A DNA stretch of 64,000 nt from Portibacter marinus (GTDB taxonomy: Bacteria; Bacteroidota; Bacteroidia; Chitinophagales; Saprospiraceae), in the NCBI RefSeq assembly GCF_021533195.1, contig NZ_JAJNKB010000006.1, forward strand, positions 124,001 through 188,000, read 5' to 3'. The notes below the pieces were generated by a model. The model did not search any database. It was not told the DNA's origin and worked only from the letters and a program-made list of their open reading frames with translations. The position numbers were made by a program, and so were the translations under genes. Shown piece after piece: positions 50,335 to 61,000 of this stretch (its first letter is position 1; every line of letters begins with the position of its first letter).

Positions 50335-51853
50335 GAACCTCCGACATAAAATTAAGAATATCATCCACGTACTTCCGATTGTTAGAGAGCCGTGGCACTT
50401 TATTCTGACCACCTAATTTACCACGTTTTTCCATCCACTTATAGAAAGTATGCCTTGGAAGTGCTTCAATGGTCAAATTTTCCAGGGCCATACTTTTATA
50501 ACGTTTGGCCTCATAATCCGAATTCACCTTTTGTAAGTTGAGATCCAGGTGCTCACTAAAATCCGTCAGGTTGTCGGGATTTTTTTCAAATTCAATCAAC
50601 CACTGATGACCACCTTTGGTCCCTTCGCTAAAGTAGATCGGAGCTACGGTATAGTCGGCAATCTCTACATCAAATTCCTTGCAAGTCATGGCCAAAGCTT
50701 TGTCAGTATTACTCACCATGACTTCTTCTCCGAAAGCATTGATAAAATGTTTGGTTCTACCAGTTATCTTGATTTTATAAGGTTGTAAAGAGGTAAACTT
50801 AACCGTATCACCGGTCATATACCTCCAAAGTCCTGCATTGGTACTAATGACCATGGCATAGTTGACATCCAGTTCAACTTCTTCAAGCGTAATGGTCCTG
50901 GCATCTTCCTGCTCAAATTCACTCATAGGGAGAAATTCATAGTAGATCCCATTGTCCAGTAATAGTAGCAAATCCTTAGATTTCAGATCATTCTGTATGG
51001 CAAAATATCCTTCTGATGCATTATAGACTTCCAGGTAAGTGAAGTCATCACTTGGGATAAATTGTTCAAAAGTGCTTCGGTAGGGTTCAAACCCTACTCC
51101 ACCATGTACATAGGCTTGAACTTCAGGCCAAACCTCCAGGATATTGTCTTTTCCTGTCGCTTCCAGTATTTTACGGAACAGTACGATCGTCCAGGATGGT
51201 ACTCCGCCAAACATGGTAACTTCCTCTTTAGAACAAATCTGCACCATTTTTTCAATCTTTTCATCCCAATTAGGAAGCAGAGCCGTCCTAAAATCTGGAG
51301 TATAAAAGGGTCGTCCGATGAGTGGCATATTATACAACATGATGGCTGAGATGTCTCCGTAAGTGGTCATATGATTTTTCTCATAATTGCTGAGACTACC
51401 ACCCATGACCAAATTCTTTCGTTCAAAAACACGAGCATCGCTTCGTCCTTTGTATAGCAGGGTAACCACATCCCAGGATCCTTTAATGTGACACCCCCTT
51501 AGATTTTCTTTAGGAACAGGAATGAACTTGCTTTTACTGGATGTAGTTCCGGATGATTTGGCATACCAATTTACGAATCCAGGCCATAGAATATTGAAAG
51601 AGCCATTCATCATTCTTAAAATGTAAGGTTCCAGATCGTCGTACTCATTGAGAGGCACCTTATTTCTAAATTCTATTCTGGAATTGATCGAACTGTATTG
51701 ATGTTTTTTTCCCCACTCAGTATTAGAAGCTTTACCAATCAGATAATTAAAAGTTCTCAATTGTGTCTGGATAGGGTGCTCCATGAAATGCTGTACGCTT
51801 TGGTACCGTCGTTCCAGATAGGTGCTAATGATCTTGTTAAATACTGCTTTCAA
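50321..51853 (-). CDS. GH3-family acyl-acid amido synthetase-like protein
   Basis: A 510-residue adenylate-forming enzyme of the GH3 family, first known from plant auxin conjugation; such proteins join amino acids to carboxylic acids using ATP. Motifs are NWYAKSSGTTSSKSKFIPV (the ATP-binding Ser/Thr-rich loop, about residues 96-114), EVYNASEGYFAIQ (about residue 278) and GLWRYMTGDTVKF (about residue 340). The start must be TTG at 51853, as the conserved N-terminus KAVFNKIISTYLERR begins there. The bacterial substrate is unknown. It is coupled to the small downstream gene. Confidence 0.85.
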   Translation of the reverse strand: MKAVFNKIISTYLERRYQSVQHFMEHPIQTQLRTFNYLIGKASNTEWGKKHQYSSINSRIEFRNKVPLNEYDDLEPYILRMMNGSFNILWPGFVNWYAKSSGTTSSKSKFIPVPKENLRGCHIKGSWDVVTLLYKGRSDARVFERKNLVMGGSLSNYEKNHMTTYGDISAIMLYNMPLIGRPFYTPDFRTALLPNWDEKIEKMVQICSKEEVTMFGGVPSWTIVLFRKILEATGKDNILEVWPEVQAYVHGGVGFEPYRSTFEQFIPSDDFTYLEVYNASEGYFAIQNDLKSKDLLLLLDNGIYYEFLPMSEFEQEDARTITLEEVELDVNYAMVISTNAGLWRYMTGDTVKFTSLQPYKIKITGRTKHFINAFGEEVMVSNTDKALAMTCKEFDVEIADYTVAPIYFSEGTKGGHQWLIEFEKNPDNLTDFSEHLDLNLQKVNSDYEAKRYKSMALENLTIEALPRHTFYKWMEKRGKLGGQNKVPRLSNNRKYVDDILNFMSEVHGYQ

Positions 51854-52077
51854 TGATATACCCTTTTATCCAGGCAATAAAGATAGCAATCCAAATAAAA
51901 TATTAAACTCTGTTAAAATCATATTAAATAATTCCTGAGACTTGATTTAACATAATCATTTGTTATTGAAATATGTTATAGCATGTACTTAAGTCACTGA
52001 TTTTTGAGGCTTTAGGTCGAACCAATCTTAGATGATTTAAGTATATGAATTGGTTATCCTACTATAATAATAGAGAT

Positions 52078-55000
52078 ATGAGAAAACACATTATATGGAC
52101 CATGCTTATGGTTTTAGGGTCGATCATCACTGTCGAAGCACAGTATTTTGGACAAAATAAGCCACGCTATAAAAGCTTTGATTTTCACGTTCAGGAAACA
52201 GAGCACTTCGACATATATCATTACCTGGAAAACCCTGATTTGCTTAAGCAACTTGCGCTCCAGACGGAGCTTTGGTATAGAATGCATGCCAGAATTTTTC
52301 AGGACACCTTTGAGAAAAACAATCCAATCATTTTTTACAATAATCATGCGGATTTTCAGCAAACTAATGCCATTTCGGGATCCATCGGAATAGGAACAGG
52401 TGGGGTCACAGAAGGTTTGAAAAATCGGGTGGTGATGCCGATTACCTTTACAACGCAACAAACAAATCATGTTCTTGGACATGAATTGGTCCATGCTTTC
52501 CAATACCACAAAATCATCACCGGAGATAGCACGAGTTTACAAAATTTGCAAAACTTACCACTTTGGATGGTGGAGGGCTTGGCAGAGTACATGTCTAAGG
52601 GTGATTCGGATACTTATACTGCAATGTGGATCAGAGATGCGGTGGTAAGTGACGACATACCTGAGTTGAAGGACTTAATCAATCCTAAATACTTTCCATA
52701 CCGCTATGGTCAGGCCTTTTGGTCCTTTTTAACAGGAGTGTATGGAGATGATGTGATCGAGCCTATGTTTATGATGACGGCGAAATATGGATTAGCGGCA
52801 GCCGCTGATTCCGTGCTGAACATGTCGATTGACAATCTGGACAACCAGTGGGTCAGTGCATTGGAAAACCATTTCAATAAGTATGTCAGGGACAAGAAAG
52901 AGGATTTCATCGGAAAAAAATTAATTAGCGAGGACAATGCTGGTAGAATGAATGTGTCGCCCGCATTAAGTCCGAATGGCAGATATGTCATTTTCTTATC
53001 AGAAAAAGATCTGTTTTCTACAGAATTGTACCTGGCCAATGCACAAACAGGTGAGATCATCAGAAGGATTTCTTCCAGATCAACGGACAGCCATATCGAT
53101 GATATTAATTTCCTGGAGTCTGCAGGTACATGGTCCCCAGATAGTAGGCAATTCGCTTATGTGGCTTTTAGCAGAGGTCAAAATATTTTGGTCATTAAGG
53201 ATGTGGAGACAGGAAAAACCGTAAGCTCCAACAAGATCCCTGATCTTCCTGCTTTTACAAATCCTTCATGGACACCGAATAGCAATGAAATCGTATTGAC
53301 CGGTATGGATCAAGGTCAGACGGACCTTTACCTATATGACATCAGGAGAAATCGTGCGAGTAAAATTACTGATGACATATTCAGCGAAATACACACGAGC
53401 AGTGATGAAACAGGGGAATTTATTACTTATGCTACGGACGAAAACTCGGTCAGAAATGGTACCACAAATGGAAAATACACCTTTGATATTGCCATACGAA
53501 ATTTGAAAACCGGAGAAAGTGTCATTCTGGATGTTTTCAGAGGGGCTAATAATCTCAATCCTACGTTTGACCACGAGGGTAATATTTACTTTCTATCCGA
53601 CCGCGATGGTTATAGAAATATGTATAAATACATGGTTAACACAGGTGAAGTTCTACAGATGACTGATCTGATAGTAGGAATAAGTGGGATCACAGAATAC
53701 TCTCCGGCAATTGCTGCTTCCCGAAGAAGAGACCGGGTTTTGATGACCAATTATTTCGATCATAAATACAATATTTATAAGACCACCAGCGACAATCTAC
53801 TGAACAGACCTGTAAATCCTAACGATGTAAATTTTGATGCCGGAACTCTTCCTGTTCAGGGATTAAATAGGAGAGAGTTGGTGAACAATCAACTGGAAGT
53901 GATGGATCGAGCCATGAGAATTTCAGATCTCAAGGTTTATAAGGAAGTGGGTTATAGGCCAAAATTTAAATTAGACTACATTGGTGGTGGTACAGGAGTT
54001 GCTGTGGGCAACACAACCTTTGGCAACTATACCGGCCTGGCAGGAGGTATAGATATGTTATTCGGTGATATTTTAGGAAACAATCAGATTTTTGTACAGG
54101 CGGCATTGAATGGAGAAATTTACGATGCTGGCGGAAGGGTAACCTATATTAATAGGAAAAATAAGATCGCTTATGGTGTGGGGCTTTCTCACGTTCCTCT
54201 TCGGACTGGATTCCAGAACTTTGAAGTGAATCCGGATGGCGAAACTGCTCCCAATGGTTTCTTTTACAATGTGAAGCAAAATCTCAATATCCTTAGAATA
54301 TTTGACGATGGGGCGACCGTATTTGCCCACCTTCCATTTTCTAAAAGTTTACGATTAGAAGCTGGTCTGGAAGTGAATTACAGGAGTTTCAGACAAGATC
54401 TTTACACTAATTATCTTCAATATGATCAGGTTAGAGGTTTTAGCAGACAAGTTTTTCAGGATAGAGAAAGAATTCCTGTGGGTGATCGAATCCAGTTTGA
54501 TAGGTACTTTAGTTTGGTCAAGGGATGGAAAGAAAGTTTTAACATTGCCTTGGTAGGAGATAACTCCAACTTTGGATTGACCTCTCCTCTGAAAGGTCAT
54601 CGATACAGAATAGGCTTTGAACAGCACTATGGTACTGATAATTATCTTAGTGGATTAGTCGATGCCAGAAAGTACTGGTGGGCCAAACCATTCAGTTTTG
54701 CTTTACGAGGTTTTGCTTATTCCAGATTTGAACAGGAGGTCAATAGCATTTATCCGTTTTATATAGGTCAAATGGGATTTGTCAGGGGATATGGTTCATT
54801 ATTCAATGGTGCCACAGACCTTCTCAATAATTATGATGTGGCTTTCGGACAGGTCTTGGGAACAAAAGTTTTCATGGCCAGCGGCGAAATTAGAATGCCA
54901 TTTACCGGACCAAAACAGTTGTCATTAATTGGCTCTAAATATATTTTCACAGATCTGGCTTTGTTTTATGATGCAGGAATCAGTTTTGATGAATTTTCGC

Positions 55001-55221
55001 ATCTGACTGGAGATGGAGAAGTAGTGGAGGTAACAAGAATTGGAAATGATGGCATTCCTACTACTACAGTGGAAACCAGGAGGCCCGCGCTTTTAATGTC
55101 GGCAGGCTTGTCTATGAGGGTAAATCTATTTGGCTATTTGATTGCAGAGCCTTACTTCGCCATACCCATACAGGATGGCGCGAGAGGAACCTTTGGTTTG
55201 AATTTGATTCCGGGTTGGTAA
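52078..55221 (+). CDS. Exported metalloprotease, TolB-like propeller and outer-membrane barrel fusion
   Basis: The product of about 1047 residues starts with a signal peptide (MRKHIIWTMLMVLG through VEAQ). A zinc metallopeptidase domain follows, with HELVHAFQY (HExxH) and the third ligand Glu in GLAEYMS, within about residues 25-265. Then come PD40/TolB-type propeller repeats (about 285-600), such as ALSPNGRYVIFLSE and TWSPDSRQFAYVAF. The C-terminal 400 residues look like a surface-antigen/Omp85-type beta-barrel, ending in a strand and aromatic residue (LIPGW), with a VRGYG element near residue 905. I choose the ATG at 52078 over 52045 because the signal peptide begins there. Confidence 0.8.
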   Translation: MRKHIIWTMLMVLGSIITVEAQYFGQNKPRYKSFDFHVQETEHFDIYHYLENPDLLKQLALQTELWYRMHARIFQDTFEKNNPIIFYNNHADFQQTNAISGSIGIGTGGVTEGLKNRVVMPITFTTQQTNHVLGHELVHAFQYHKIITGDSTSLQNLQNLPLWMVEGLAEYMSKGDSDTYTAMWIRDAVVSDDIPELKDLINPKYFPYRYGQAFWSFLTGVYGDDVIEPMFMMTAKYGLAAAADSVLNMSIDNLDNQWVSALENHFNKYVRDKKEDFIGKKLISEDNAGRMNVSPALSPNGRYVIFLSEKDLFSTELYLANAQTGEIIRRISSRSTDSHIDDINFLESAGTWSPDSRQFAYVAFSRGQNILVIKDVETGKTVSSNKIPDLPAFTNPSWTPNSNEIVLTGMDQGQTDLYLYDIRRNRASKITDDIFSEIHTSSDETGEFITYATDENSVRNGTTNGKYTFDIAIRNLKTGESVILDVFRGANNLNPTFDHEGNIYFLSDRDGYRNMYKYMVNTGEVLQMTDLIVGISGITEYSPAIAASRRRDRVLMTNYFDHKYNIYKTTSDNLLNRPVNPNDVNFDAGTLPVQGLNRRELVNNQLEVMDRAMRISDLKVYKEVGYRPKFKLDYIGGGTGVAVGNTTFGNYTGLAGGIDMLFGDILGNNQIFVQAALNGEIYDAGGRVTYINRKNKIAYGVGLSHVPLRTGFQNFEVNPDGETAPNGFFYNVKQNLNILRIFDDGATVFAHLPFSKSLRLEAGLEVNYRSFRQDLYTNYLQYDQVRGFSRQVFQDRERIPVGDRIQFDRYFSLVKGWKESFNIALVGDNSNFGLTSPLKGHRYRIGFEQHYGTDNYLSGLVDARKYWWAKPFSFALRGFAYSRFEQEVNSIYPFYIGQMGFVRGYGSLFNGATDLLNNYDVAFGQVLGTKVFMASGEIRMPFTGPKQLSLIGSKYIFTDLALFYDAGISFDEFSHLTGDGEVVEVTRIGNDGIPTTTVETRRPALLMSAGLSMRVNLFGYLIAEPYFAIPIQDGARGTFGLNLIPGW

Positions 55222-55228
55222 AATTAGG

Positions 55229-55281
55229 TGCCAATGTTTGAGAAAGATATGTCAAAAACTTTCCTAAACATTGGCATTTTT
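55229..55281 (+). terminator. Rho-independent terminator between convergent genes
   Basis: A perfect 11-bp stem (tgccaatgttt/aaacattggca) encloses a further gaaag/ctttc pairing and is followed by five T on the plus strand. It lies 8 bases after the barrel-fusion stop and reaches the stop of the convergent gene. The reverse direction has a weaker T run, so it may act both ways. Confidence 0.85.
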
Positions 55282-56626
55282 AATTGATGCCATTTTCCAC
55301 AATAATATCAGGTCTTTTAGAGGCGAGTTGTGCTATTCCCCCAGGCGTCACATTGGTCTGCCAGGTATAAACCCTTTTAAGTGAGGGGAAGTTCGCCAAG
55401 TGCTCTAATGCCCTATCATCAATCTGCGTTCCATATAAGTTTATCGACTCCAGCCTGGGCAAGGCATCAATTTTCAATACATCGTCAGAGTCAGTGTCTG
55501 TATTATTCAATTGCAGTCGAATCAAGTTTTTTAGAGATGAGATCTTACTATAAGTTTCATCCTCAAGATTTGAATTCTTGAGGTCTAGAATCAAAACATT
55601 TTCAGATATATTACCGAAATCAACGCTGCCATTGACCTCATTGCCCACTAAACCAATTTCTAAGAAGTTATCGCTACCGCTTAAATCTGTAACCTTGAAC
55701 CCACTTTTGGCGAATGCTTCTATGGCTGAGGTATCCAATTTTGGTCCTTGCTCTTTCTCGTACCAGGGTCTCGGAGAGAAATCCACATTATATTTTTTCT
55801 GAATGCCTTTGATCACATCTGTACTCATTTCTAAGGTAGAAGCCTTTGCTTCGAAATCTGCACCTGAATTCAGCCACCATTTTAGTAATTCCATTTCATA
55901 ATAAGTCATTGGAACACCTTTGGTGGGCATGAATTTAATATTGTTTTGACTCAGTGTTACTCTTCTAAACAGTTCACTATCCGAAGCGTCACCTGCAGCG
56001 ATCACTTCACCTCCATCACCACCTTCCATAAGGCTTTGTGGGGTTGTCATATCCAGATTACCACTTGCTGATTTTTGATTGTGACATTGTACGCACTTTT
56101 GCTCTAAAACAGGATAAATGAGGTGTTGATAAGCCACAATTGAATCAGATTGTATATTGGAAAGATCAAGTGGCTTAGGAACATCATAACCTGCCAAGTT
56201 TTTTATAAAACCGGGAGCAGCTTCTACGAGATAATCATTTCCATGAGTCAACTGTCCACCGATATGACCTCCAATAGATAAGATAATGGCAAGCGCTCCT
56301 TTAAGTATCCAAGTGGCATTATGCTTGTAATTTTCAGTAAAGGCAGTCAGTAGCCATAGCACAGCCGAAATTGCAGCAACAGTGATGCCTAACCATTTAT
56401 GCCAGAACAATGAATCTTGCGGATAACTTGAACCCTGGGTCAGCTGCCATCCTGTAAAGATGCTAAAGAGTGCTGTAGCAAAGGAAAAAAACCAAAGCCA
56501 TGCGAGTGTATTCTTACCTGCTTTTCCAATGACCTCTAACACCAAAGTTACAATGATAATACCGATGGGAAGGTGAACGAAAAGGGGATGAAAACGCCCT
56601 ACAAAAATCGAAAAATCAAATTCCAT
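55280..56626 (-). CDS. DUF2231 membrane protein with cytochrome-c-like and leucine-rich parts
   Basis: A 448-residue protein. Residues 1-130 form a DUF2231-type membrane domain (about four helices, starting FHPLFVHLPIGIIIV). A cytochrome-c-like segment with the haem motif CVQCH (about residue 178) follows, resembling planctomycete-type cytochrome domains. From about residue 330 there are leucine-rich-like repeats (LILDLKNSNLEDE, LIRLQLNNTDTD, LESINLYGTQIDD). It is the third gene of the PSD1-DUF1501 operon and could anchor or pass electrons for that system. The combination of domains is unusual but typical of this operon type. Confidence 0.75.
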   Translation of the reverse strand: MEFDFSIFVGRFHPLFVHLPIGIIIVTLVLEVIGKAGKNTLAWLWFFSFATALFSIFTGWQLTQGSSYPQDSLFWHKWLGITVAAISAVLWLLTAFTENYKHNATWILKGALAIILSIGGHIGGQLTHGNDYLVEAAPGFIKNLAGYDVPKPLDLSNIQSDSIVAYQHLIYPVLEQKCVQCHNQKSASGNLDMTTPQSLMEGGDGGEVIAAGDASDSELFRRVTLSQNNIKFMPTKGVPMTYYEMELLKWWLNSGADFEAKASTLEMSTDVIKGIQKKYNVDFSPRPWYEKEQGPKLDTSAIEAFAKSGFKVTDLSGSDNFLEIGLVGNEVNGSVDFGNISENVLILDLKNSNLEDETYSKISSLKNLIRLQLNNTDTDSDDVLKIDALPRLESINLYGTQIDDRALEHLANFPSLKRVYTWQTNVTPGGIAQLASKRPDIIVENGIN

Positions 56627-56663
56627 AGATTGTGATTGTCTGATGCATTCTGCTCATTTTTTA

Positions 56664-58094
56664 TTAGGATAATATTTCCTTGACGACGTGACCGTGGACA
56701 TCCGTCAACCTGAATCTCCTGCCCTGATATTTAAAAGTCAACCGTTCATGATCTACACCCATGAGGTGCATTAATGTAGCCTGAAAATCGTGAACATGAA
56801 CGGGGTTGGAAGTAATATTATAGCCAAAATCATCTGTTGTACCATAACTAAGACCTTTTTTCACTCCTGCTCCAGCCATATATATGGTAAAGCACTTAGG
56901 ATGATGGTCTCTGCCATAGTTGTCTGTCGTAATTTGCCCTTGAGAGTAACTGGTTCTGCCGAATTCACCTCCCCATATGACCAACGTATCCTCGAGCAAG
57001 CCTCGTTGTTTCAAGTCCTTAATCAATGCAGCGCTGGCTTGATCGGTTTCCTTACATTGCCTTTTCATCAGATTCGGTAGCCCTCCATGAGCATCCCAAC
57101 CCTGATGATATAGTTGTATGAATTTTACATCTCTTTCCGCCAATCTTCTTGCCAGCAAACAATTTGCCGCAAAAGTACCCGGCTCTTTACTGTCTTCTCC
57201 ATACATGTCATAGATATAATCTGGCTCCCCTTTGGTATCCATGATTTCGGGAACACTGGTCTGCATTCGATATGCCATTTCATACTGTTCCATGCGCGAT
57301 AACACCTCCGGATCGAGATTTTCGTCATAGCTGATTTTACCCAGCTTGTTTAGGTAGTCTAATTGTTCTCTCCTGTTTTCTGACGAGACTCCTGAAGGAT
57401 TTTCCAGGAAAAGTACTGGATTTTTACCAGCTCTAAATTGAACGCCTTGATGCTGTGAAGGTAGAAAACCATTGCCCCACAGCCTGGCATATAGGGGTTG
57501 ACCTCCCTGTTTGCCTTTGGTAATAAGCACTACAAAAGCCGGCAGATTTTCATTGTCTGAACCTAAACCATAGCTGGTCCAAGCTCCAATAGAAGGTCTT
57601 CCGGAAAATTGAGAACCTGTCTGAATAAAAGTGACCGCTGGATCATGATTGATGGCATCGGTATGCATCGACTTAATGAAGCATAACTCATCTACGATTT
57701 CCGAAGTATAGGGCATCAATTCTGATACATACATGCCGCTTTCTCCGTATTGATTGAACGAGAATCGGCTACCTACCAAAGGAAGTGAAGCTTGCCCAGA
57801 ACTCATCCCGGTCAGGCGTTGACCTTGAAGGACACTTTCTGGAATGTCTTGTCCTTCCCTTTGATTTAAGAGCGGCTTATAATCAAAAAGTTCCATATGA
57901 GAAGGGCCGCCACTCTGAAAAAGATAAATGACTCTTTTGGCTTTTGGAGCAAAGTGAGGCCCAATCATAGGGTTGTTGGATCGCAGCCTTCCGGCCTTTA
58001 AAGGATTAAGAATGGAGCCCAGGGCCATAGCACCGATACCTAACGATGTTTTCGTTAGAAACTCCCTCCGTCCGTATTTACCGCAATGACTCAT
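56664..58094 (-). CDS. DUF1501 protein with Tat signal
   Basis: A 476-residue exported protein of the DUF1501 (sulfatase-like alkaline phosphatase fold) family. The twin-arginine leader is GRREFLTKTSLGIGAMALG (residues 8-26). Family marks are YLFQSGGPSHMELFDYKP, INHDPAVTFIQTGSQ, GWDAHGG and IWGGEFGRTSYSQG with a following DNYGRDHHP. Such proteins are encoded next to PSD1 cytochrome proteins in Planctomycetota and some Bacteroidota. Their enzymatic role is unproven. The ATG overlaps the stop of the upstream PSD1 gene by four bases. Confidence 0.88.
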   Translation of the reverse strand: MSHCGKYGRREFLTKTSLGIGAMALGSILNPLKAGRLRSNNPMIGPHFAPKAKRVIYLFQSGGPSHMELFDYKPLLNQREGQDIPESVLQGQRLTGMSSGQASLPLVGSRFSFNQYGESGMYVSELMPYTSEIVDELCFIKSMHTDAINHDPAVTFIQTGSQFSGRPSIGAWTSYGLGSDNENLPAFVVLITKGKQGGQPLYARLWGNGFLPSQHQGVQFRAGKNPVLFLENPSGVSSENRREQLDYLNKLGKISYDENLDPEVLSRMEQYEMAYRMQTSVPEIMDTKGEPDYIYDMYGEDSKEPGTFAANCLLARRLAERDVKFIQLYHQGWDAHGGLPNLMKRQCKETDQASAALIKDLKQRGLLEDTLVIWGGEFGRTSYSQGQITTDNYGRDHHPKCFTIYMAGAGVKKGLSYGTTDDFGYNITSNPVHVHDFQATLMHLMGVDHERLTFKYQGRRFRLTDVHGHVVKEILS

Positions 58095-61000
58095 CTTTTC
58101 ATGTATGATTCTGTGTGATTGATTAAGGTGCTTGTAACATAGGTCAATGCAGCAGTTTTTGAGGGACTCAAATGATCAGGAACACGGAATTCACCTACTG
58201 ATATAAGATCCTTTGCATCCTGCTCGTGATCAATATAATATTTATATTGACGCTCATACAACTCCTTCAATAAATTGATCTCTTCTTGATCTGCAGTTCT
58301 ACCTGTAGCAAGTCGAAATGCATATTGAATTTGATCTGGTAATGAACTTCCTGCCTCTTCCTGAATTCTTTCTGCCAAGATGCGTGATATTTCAACGAAT
58401 TGAGGGTCATTCAAAAGCACCAATGCCTGCAATGGTGTACTGGTATTCTCCCTTTTGACCACGCAAACTTCTCTGGTGGGCGCATCAAATATGGTCATGG
58501 ATGGATTGGGTGAAGTTCTTCTCAAAAAAGTATAAAGGCTTCTTCTATAAAGACTATCCCCTTTGTCTGGTTCGTATCTCAATAGGATGTGAGAAAAAGA
58601 AGATTTTTCGATCCATAATCCTTCCGGTTGATATGGTTTCACGCTTTCACCGCCTTTGTTCTTCTTCAGCAATCCACTTGCTGCCAGGGCATTATCTCTT
58701 ATCATTTCAGCCTGCATTCTAAAGGATGGGCCACGCGCCAGCAATTTGTTTTCTGGATCTTTTTCCTGTAGAATGGTGGTTTGGTTGGAGCTTTGCTGAT
58801 AGGTATACGACATCACCATTTTTTTCATCAACCATTTCATGTCCCAGTCATGCTTCATGAACTGAATGGCCAGATAATCCAGCAGTTCAGGGTGGGTGGG
58901 CCTGGCTCCCTGCAATCCAAAATCATTAGGAGTCGCGACAATTCCCTCTCCAAATATCATTTGCCAATATCTGTTCACGGTAACTCTTGCTGTCAATGGA
59001 TTATCCGGGGCAAACAACAATTGAGCTAAACCCAGGCGGTCTCTATTGCTTGCTTCAGGGAAACTACCCAGTATTTTAGGAGTTGAGGCATGAACTTGTT
59101 CAGAAGGTTGATTATATTCTCCCCGGTTATACATATAAGCCACCCTTGGTTCTGGCATTTCCTCCATGACCATCACTTCCTCTACCTTGTCATAGACTTC
59201 GAATTTGGCTCTTACTTTATTTCGCAACAGATCGTTTTTAGGGAAATGGTACAATTTAATTTCATCTACTCTTCCTTTGAAAACACCATATTCGCCGGTA
59301 AATCCTCTGTAGGATTTACCTACTTTAATCGTTTTACGATCTTCTTTTTCATGACTTCCTGATTTGATGGGATGAATGGATTTATACAATTGGTCATAAA
59401 CGACCTCTATGCTCTGGTCCTGATCCCCTATCTTAAAGTCAATACCTTTTGCCAATCCAGTGCCATCATATGTAAAGCTTACCTTCGTCCACTCGTTCAG
59501 CCTTATGGAATCCTTAGATCTGGAATGGATATAATTATGTGGCAAGCTATTAATCAACCTGGCATTCAATCTGTTTTGATCGTCAAGAAAGAAATCCCAA
59601 CCTCGCCAAAAATTATTTTTATTGCCCGAGGTTCCCATCAGAGTCTGAGTCTTCTGCGAATCTCTTTTAGTAGTATTGATGTATAAGGAAGCTGCAAATG
59701 GTTCATGGGCTTGAAAATCTGGGATGCCCTGAATATTTAATTCATCATATTCTCCAGTTAGCAATGCAGCATTTCCTTCGAAGCCTTCTACGAGATCTGC
59801 AGTCGAGCGGGTCGTAAAATTTTTATTTTGATCTAATTTCCCATCTTTCAATTCATTTACTTTTCCGTGAAAAATGGGCTCTTGTTCCTTTAGGTCAATG
59901 AATTCTTCTATGGCATATACCTCGTTTTCAGAGAGCGTTTGGATTTCGGTTGATAATTGTTCTATTTCTTTTCTCTTTTCATCAGAAATCACAGCCAACA
60001 TGGGGCCATAATTTCCGTCATCTCCGGTCATCCCCAACTCTTTTACATTGTTAAAAAAGGCTGCCAACTCGTAGTATTCCTTTTGAGAAACAGGGTCAAA
60101 TTTGTGGTCGTGGCATCTTGCACATCCAGTAGTTAATCCAAGAAATACCGTAGAAAAGGTTTCCGTACGGTCATACACATAGCCTAGCCTATACTCCTCA
60201 TCGATCGCTCCACCCTCACCTGTCATAGAGTGGTTTCGATTAAATGCCGTTGCAAGTTTTTGTTCGTAGGTTGCATTAGGAATCATGTCTCCCGCAATTT
60301 GCCAGGTCACAAAATCTTGATAAGAAAGGTTTTCATTGAATGCATTAATGACCCAATCTCGCCAAGGCCACATCATTCGATATCCGTCAGCGTGTAGGCC
60401 ATGCGAATCTGCATATCTGGCCACATCCATCCATTCCATAGCCATTCTTTCGCCATATTCTTCCGACTGGAGTAGTCGATCGACCACTTTTTCATAGGCA
60501 TTAGGAGCATCATCTGCCAGAAATGCATCTATCTCCTGAATGGTGGGAGGCAGACCAGTGAGATCTAAAGTCACCCTTCTCAGCAATCTTTCTTCGTCAG
60601 CTTTTGGTGATTGCTTTAAGTCGACATCTTCTAATCGTTGCGTGATGAAGTGATCTATTTCATTGTAAGCGGTAAATCCTTGGGCAATTTCTGGGACCTC
60701 TTCGTTTTCTGGTGGTATGAAAGCCCAGTGTTTCTCATATTTGGCGCCTTGTTTGATCCACTGAACAAGTGTAGCTTTTTCAACATCAGTAAGTTCCATC
60801 TTACTTTCCGGTGGTGGCATTAAAATTTCTGCATCTTCACTGAGTATCCGGTCAAGTATCAGATTAAAGACCTTTTCCGGAGGGCGCTGATCCAGACGCA
60901 GTTCTGCCTTTCTGGTATTGGCATCCGGACCATGGCAGGAAAAGCAACGATCGGAAAGGATAGGTTTTACCTCATTGTTAAAGGAAATGTTTTTATCTAA

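Noticed and set aside
50335-50412. An N-terminal extension of the small gene at 50005-50334
   Set aside because: The extra residues come from the other frame of the GH3-family gene and do not look like the protein that follows.
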